DNA from: an uncultured Traorella sp.
GTDB taxonomy: Bacteria > Bacillota_I > Bacilli_A > Erysipelotrichales > Erysipelotrichaceae
Length of the DNA: 17,633 nt
Reading direction: 5' to 3'
Assembly (NCBI GenBank): GCA_945938205.1
Contig: CAMEUL010000005.1
Coordinates: 1-17,633, forward strand
In this document: positions 15,394-17,633 of the stretch, piece by piece
How positions within the stretch are numbered: position 1 is the first letter of the stretch
How the letters are laid out: every line of letters begins with the position of its first letter
The notes under the pieces: model-generated
What the model was told of the DNA's origin: nothing
What the model saw: the letters and a program-made list of their open reading frames with translations, nothing else
The model's database searches: none
Made by a program: the position numbers and the translations under genes

Positions 15394-16288
15394 AAAGTCC
15401 TCTCTTTCTGATAGTTCCTTCCATCAGACCATCTGCAATGCCCAATATGACAACGAATGGCCACATGAATGGTAAAACAAGACACACGATCCAGCAAAAC
15501 TTCCAGAGATTTTGCTGGCATCTTATAACTATCATACCATAAACATAGTTGACGATAAATAACGTGAGTGAGAAAAACATCAGAATGAACTGAATGGTTT
15601 CATTCATAGGAAAACCATTCACCACATAAAACGCAATAAGCGCTACGATTCCTAAAACTGACAGACTCTTTGGATAATGGAAATTCAGGTTCAGAATCAA
15701 AGGCTGCACATCTATTTTCAATTTGATGAAGATTAGATGCGCCAGCAGATGAACACAGAGACTTTCCAAGATCACCAGCATCAGGAATAGCACGATATCA
15801 AGTACATTATACAATGAATAGGGATTGATAAACAAGTTGAGTTTGTTTCCAAATAATTCTACCTGTTGTATCCAAGAAACAAATTCATTGCGTGTAGCGA
15901 TCAGATCATAGCCAAAGAAAGACGCAAAAAGATACATGATCACAAAATTAGTCACAAAGGTAATAGCTATGGTCCACAGCATCAGTTTCATATGACTCCA
16001 TTTTTTACGAAGCCCTGTTCCATAAACAAGTCCCAATAGAAAAGCACTGAAAAGATATGCCACACTCTGTAGAGGAGAAATCAAAACAGAGATGAAAATC
16101 ATGCTGAAAAAAACCACCAATGAATCTTTTAGTTCATAAGTAGATGCATACAGTATCATTGGAATACTGAACAGCCATTGCAAATAGGCTGTTATCATCG
16201 TTCCCATCTGTCGATCCAATATGAGAAATACGGCGCATACTGCACAAAGCATAGCGCCTTGAGTCAGTTTTTTCGTTTCTGTTTTCAT
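15371..16288 (-). CDS. yybS: YybS family membrane protein (DUF2232)
   Basis: Integral membrane protein of unknown molecular function. The 305 residues are highly hydrophobic with about eight predicted membrane segments spread across the length and a short basic C-terminal tail. Identification rests on size, topology, the N-terminal LTQGAMLCAVCAVFLIL start typical of DUF2232/YybS proteins, and the conserved position between rpsR and gdpP in Bacillota. The resemblance of the N terminus to substrate-binding subunits of ECF-type transporters suggests a transport or permease-like fold, but this is inference. The ribosome-binding site GTGGAGGA lies 6 nt before ATG 16288. Its 3' end overlaps gdpP by 23 nt, so a functional link with c-di-AMP control is plausible by context only. 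A terminator hairpin sits just upstream, with little room for a separate promoter. Confidence 0.85.
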   Translation of the reverse strand: MKTETKKLTQGAMLCAVCAVFLILDRQMGTMITAYLQWLFSIPMILYASTYELKDSLVVFFSMIFISVLISPLQSVAYLFSAFLLGLVYGTGLRKKWSHMKLMLWTIAITFVTNFVIMYLFASFFGYDLIATRNEFVSWIQQVELFGNKLNLFINPYSLYNVLDIVLFLMLVILESLCVHLLAHLIFIKLKIDVQPLILNLNFHYPKSLSVLGIVALIAFYVVNGFPMNETIQFILMFFSLTLFIVNYVYGMIVIRCQQNLWKFCWIVCLVLPFMWPFVVILGIADGLMEGTIRKRGLYGKDRKF

Positions 16289-16300
16289 ACATCCTCCACA

Positions 16301-16333
16301 AGAAAAAGAAAACCTCTATCTTAAGACAGAGGT
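16301..16333 (-). terminator. Terminator or attenuator between rpsR and yybS
   Basis: ACCTCTATC (16312-16320) and GACAGAGGT (16325-16333) form a 9-bp stem (one G-U pair on the minus strand) with a TTAA loop, followed on the minus strand by TTTCTTTTTCT (16301-16311). Only 12 nt remain before the yybS start, so read-through is probably needed for downstream expression. Confidence 0.8.
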
Positions 16334-16341
16334 CATACTAA

Positions 16342-16572
16342 TTAATCTGCAACGTATGGTAATAAAGCCATTTGACGAGCACGTTTGATAGCAGTTGCCA
16401 ACATTCTCTGATATTTAGCACTTGTACCTGTCACACGTCTAGGAATGATCTTTCCGTTGGCGCTGATAAAGCGTTTCAATAATTCAGTATCTTTGTAATC
16501 GATTTTTTCGATTTTGTTTTTTGTAAAGTAACAAACTTTCTTACGTCCCATTCTCTGTTTTTTGAATGCCAT
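16342..16572 (-). CDS. rpsR: 30S ribosomal protein bS18
   Basis: bS18 forms a heterodimer with bS6 and binds the central domain of 16S rRNA on the 30S platform. The 76 residues match the family across their length: KKVCYFTKNKIEKIDYKD near the N terminus (with the usual Cys), ISANGKIIPRRVTGTSAKYQ in the middle, and the near-invariant IKRARQMALLPYV at the C terminus. The ribosome-binding site AAAGGAG precedes ATG 16572, 19 nt after the ssb stop. It is the last gene of the rpsF-ssb-rpsR trio, which encodes both halves of the S6:S18 complex, and is followed by a terminator-like hairpin. Confidence 0.98.
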   Translation of the reverse strand: MAFKKQRMGRKKVCYFTKNKIEKIDYKDTELLKRFISANGKIIPRRVTGTSAKYQRMLATAIKRARQMALLPYVAD

Positions 16573-16591
16573 TTTGCTTCTCCTTTCTTAC

Positions 16592-17047
16592 CTAAAATGG
16601 TAAATCATCACTTGCGATATCAAGCGTATCGCTTCCAAAATCACTCTCATAAGAGGATGTCATATCTGGTTGATAAGCATCATTCTTTGGAGCGGAATAG
16701 GAAGGCTGTGTTGTCTGAGCATCACGTTTCTGTGATAAGATCTGTACGTTGTCACATACCACTTCAGTGACATAAACAGTACGATCACTCTGATCTTTAT
16801 AGTTGCGTGTCTGGATTCTACCTTCTACTCCAAGTAAAGCTCCCTGTTTCACGTAATTGGCCATAAAATCAGCGCTTTGTCTCCAAGCGACACAGTTGAT
16901 GAAATCAGCTTCCTGATTGGAATCCTGTCCACCTGAAAATCTGCGATTGCATGCCAGTGTAAAACTGACAACGGAAATTCCAGATGCGGTTTTTCTGAGT
17001 TCTGGGTCTTTTGTGATTCGACCCACCAGTACTACTCGATTGATCAT
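16592..17047 (-). CDS. ssb: Single-stranded DNA-binding protein
   Basis: Tetrameric OB-fold protein that coats single-stranded DNA in replication, recombination and repair. The 151 residues comprise an OB fold (1-105; MINRVVLVGRITKDPELR and INCVAWRQSADF are typical), a Gln/Ser/Tyr-rich disordered linker (about 108-140) and the acidic partner-binding tip DDLPF at the C terminus. The ATG at 17047 begins 1 nt after the rpsF stop codon and has only a weak AAAGAAG ribosome-binding site, so translation is probably coupled to rpsF. Position between rpsF and rpsR is the standard Bacillota arrangement. This is the main chromosomal SSB type rather than a short competence-specific paralogue, judged by the acidic tip and context. 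Confidence 0.97.
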   Translation of the reverse strand: MINRVVLVGRITKDPELRKTASGISVVSFTLACNRRFSGGQDSNQEADFINCVAWRQSADFMANYVKQGALLGVEGRIQTRNYKDQSDRTVYVTEVVCDNVQILSQKRDAQTTQPSYSAPKNDAYQPDMTSSYESDFGSDTLDIASDDLPF

Positions 17048-17048
17048 A

Positions 17049-17333
17049 TTAGTCTTCTTTCACAATCAAGAAACGAACAACGTTGTTGTTGATACGAGCT
17101 AAACGATCGAATTCCTGAATACCTTCATTGTTGGCAGTCACTTTGATTACCACATAGTATCCTTTCTTTTCATCGTTGATTTCGTAGGCGAATTCTTTGA
17201 TTCCCCATTCATCAACATTGTCGATAGTACCTTCATGGCTTGTGATGATAGCATGTAATCCGTCGATTGTTTCCTGACGAACTGCATCTTCAAGATTAGC
17301 TTTTAAAATGTACATGATTTCGTACTTTTTCAT
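17049..17333 (-). CDS. rpsF: 30S ribosomal protein bS6
   Basis: bS6 pairs with bS18 and binds the 30S platform. The 94-residue protein from ATG 17333 has family-normal length and features: MKKYEIMYILKANLED at the start, EWGIKEFAYEINDEKKGYYVV in the middle and the RINNNVVRFLIVKED end. A longer in-frame ORF reaches 17441, but the segment upstream of 17333 contains the promoter and leader and does not resemble S6, whereas AAGGAGGT lies 8 nt before 17333. It is the first gene of the long ribosomal and replication transcript, followed at 1 nt by ssb. Expression may be modulated by the structured leader upstream. Confidence 0.97.
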   Translation of the reverse strand: MKKYEIMYILKANLEDAVRQETIDGLHAIITSHEGTIDNVDEWGIKEFAYEINDEKKGYYVVIKVTANNEGIQEFDRLARINNNVVRFLIVKED

Positions 17334-17409
17334 TGAGTACACCTCCTTATGGTCTTTGGCCCAGGAGTAGCTGAGCAAGGAGTAAATACAAAAAGTATCT
17401 ACTCGCTCA
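17334..17409 (-). promoter_or_regulatory. Structured 5' leader of rpsF mRNA, possible S6:S18-type autoregulatory element
   Basis: On the minus strand TGAGC (17405-17409) and GAGTA (17400-17404) pair with TACTC (17380-17384) and GCTCA (17372-17376), leaving a 3-nt CTT bulge, and ATAC/GTAT close an apical T-rich loop. A second possible hairpin pairs CTCC and TGG (17361-17367 region) with CCA and the Shine-Dalgarno GGAG (17341-17348 region). rpsF leaders of many bacteria bind the S6:S18 complex, but the CCG motif I would expect is not seen, so assignment to that family is tentative. Confidence 0.45.
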
Positions 17410-17412
17410 ATA

Positions 17413-17441
17413 AGTATAAACAAATTCCCCTTGAAATGCAA
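17413..17441 (-). promoter_or_regulatory. Predicted sigma-A promoter of the rpsF operon
   Basis: On the minus strand TTGCAT (17436-17441) and TATACT (17413-17418) are separated by exactly 17 nt. The expected transcription start, near 17406-17408, falls at the base of the leader hairpin. The -35 lies in a short CCTTG/CAAGG inverted repeat. Confidence 0.65.
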
Positions 17442-17633
17442 GGATTTTTTCAGTATTTTAACTACAATTCATAAGAAGTAATTTTTGCATAATAAGGGAA
17501 ATTGTGAAGCATATTTCACTATAAATCATTCTGTACATTCTGCTTAATCATACTTACGGAATAACCTGCTTCTTTCAAAAACAAAAAGAGGCTGTAACGA
17601 ATAAAACAGTCGAAAAATAAAAAATGCATCGAA
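17442..17633. other. AT-rich non-coding stretch upstream of the rpsF promoter
   Basis: Together with the leader this makes a gene-free stretch of 300 bases up to the window edge. No ORF of useful length or recognisable product was found on either strand. Near the edge, AGAGGCTGT and ACAGTC (about 17587-17610) could form an imperfect hairpin with a T-rich minus-strand tail, perhaps the terminator of a gene beyond the window. Nothing else is supported. Confidence 0.5.

Noticed and set aside
17334..17441. In-frame 36-residue N-terminal extension of rpsF
   Set aside because: S6 family length and the AAGGAGGT ribosome-binding site both support ATG 17333, and the extension overlaps the promoter and leader.
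17429..17452. Plus-strand terminator-like hairpin CCTTG/CAAGG followed by T-run
   Set aside because: The stem is only 5 bp and there is no plus-strand gene to terminate; the -35 box of the rpsF promoter lies there instead. An antisense transcript cannot be excluded.
17520..17633. Short minus-strand ORF (about 35 codons) ending near 17523 and an AAAGAGGCTGT motif resembling sequence near insertion-sequence ends
   Set aside because: Too short, no recognisable product, no transposase and no matching inverted repeat in the window.

Overview
The window reads as a chromosomal, probably origin-proximal segment of a low-to-moderate-GC, endospore-forming Bacillota. All nineteen supported genes lie on the minus strand, so the segment is transcribed from position 17.6 kb down to position 1. 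Gene content points to the Firmicutes sporulation core (SpoIIE, SpoIID, SpoIIQ) plus the usual replication and translation block (S6-SSB-S18, YybS-GdpP-L9-DnaB, WalJ-RlmH). My best guess for the lineage is Erysipelotrichia-like, at low confidence because no rRNA or marker comparison is possible here. No insertion sequence, prophage, CRISPR array, tRNA or rRNA was seen.

Layout in the direction of transcription. (1) 17633-17334: non-coding, with a good sigma-A promoter and a structured 5' leader. (2) 17333-8887: rpsF, ssb, rpsR, a probable attenuating terminator, then yybS, gdpP, rplI, dnaB, a secreted LysM/G5/M23 peptidase, walJ and rlmH. These are tightly spaced or overlapping and end at a terminator just after rlmH. 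(3) 8848-7328: spoIID and spoIIQ, with a sigma-E-type promoter squeezed into the rlmH terminator, then another terminator. (4) 7282-5186: a sigma-A promoter, mbl (an MreB-family actin) and tagO/wecA, then a terminator. (5) 5100-4540: a MazF/PemK-fold protein with an N-terminal extension and no antitoxin. (6) 4538-2654: spoIIE behind a Spo0A-box promoter. (7) 2671-1: the vegetative module tilS-hpt-ftsH, with ftsH cut by the window edge, apparently driven by an extended -10 promoter buried in the 3' end of spoIIE.

How the parts fit: in Bacillus subtilis the counterparts of these blocks lie in several ori-proximal loci, whereas here they are concatenated. Two cell-envelope modules (mbl-tagO and spoIID-spoIIQ) sit beside the switch to sporulation (spoIIE). 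The walRK-yycHI regulators that normally precede walJ are absent, and a multidomain M23 hydrolase stands in that position. The most interesting signals are in the gaps between genes: a Spo0A-type promoter with the characteristic 21-bp spacing before spoIIE, two promoters whose -10 box ends 5-7 nt before an ATG that lacks a Shine-Dalgarno sequence (spoIID and tilS, so possibly leaderless mRNAs), stop codons lying inside terminator stems, and an rpsF leader that can fold over its own ribosome-binding site. The genes themselves are mostly well-known families; I found no wholly new multi-gene system.
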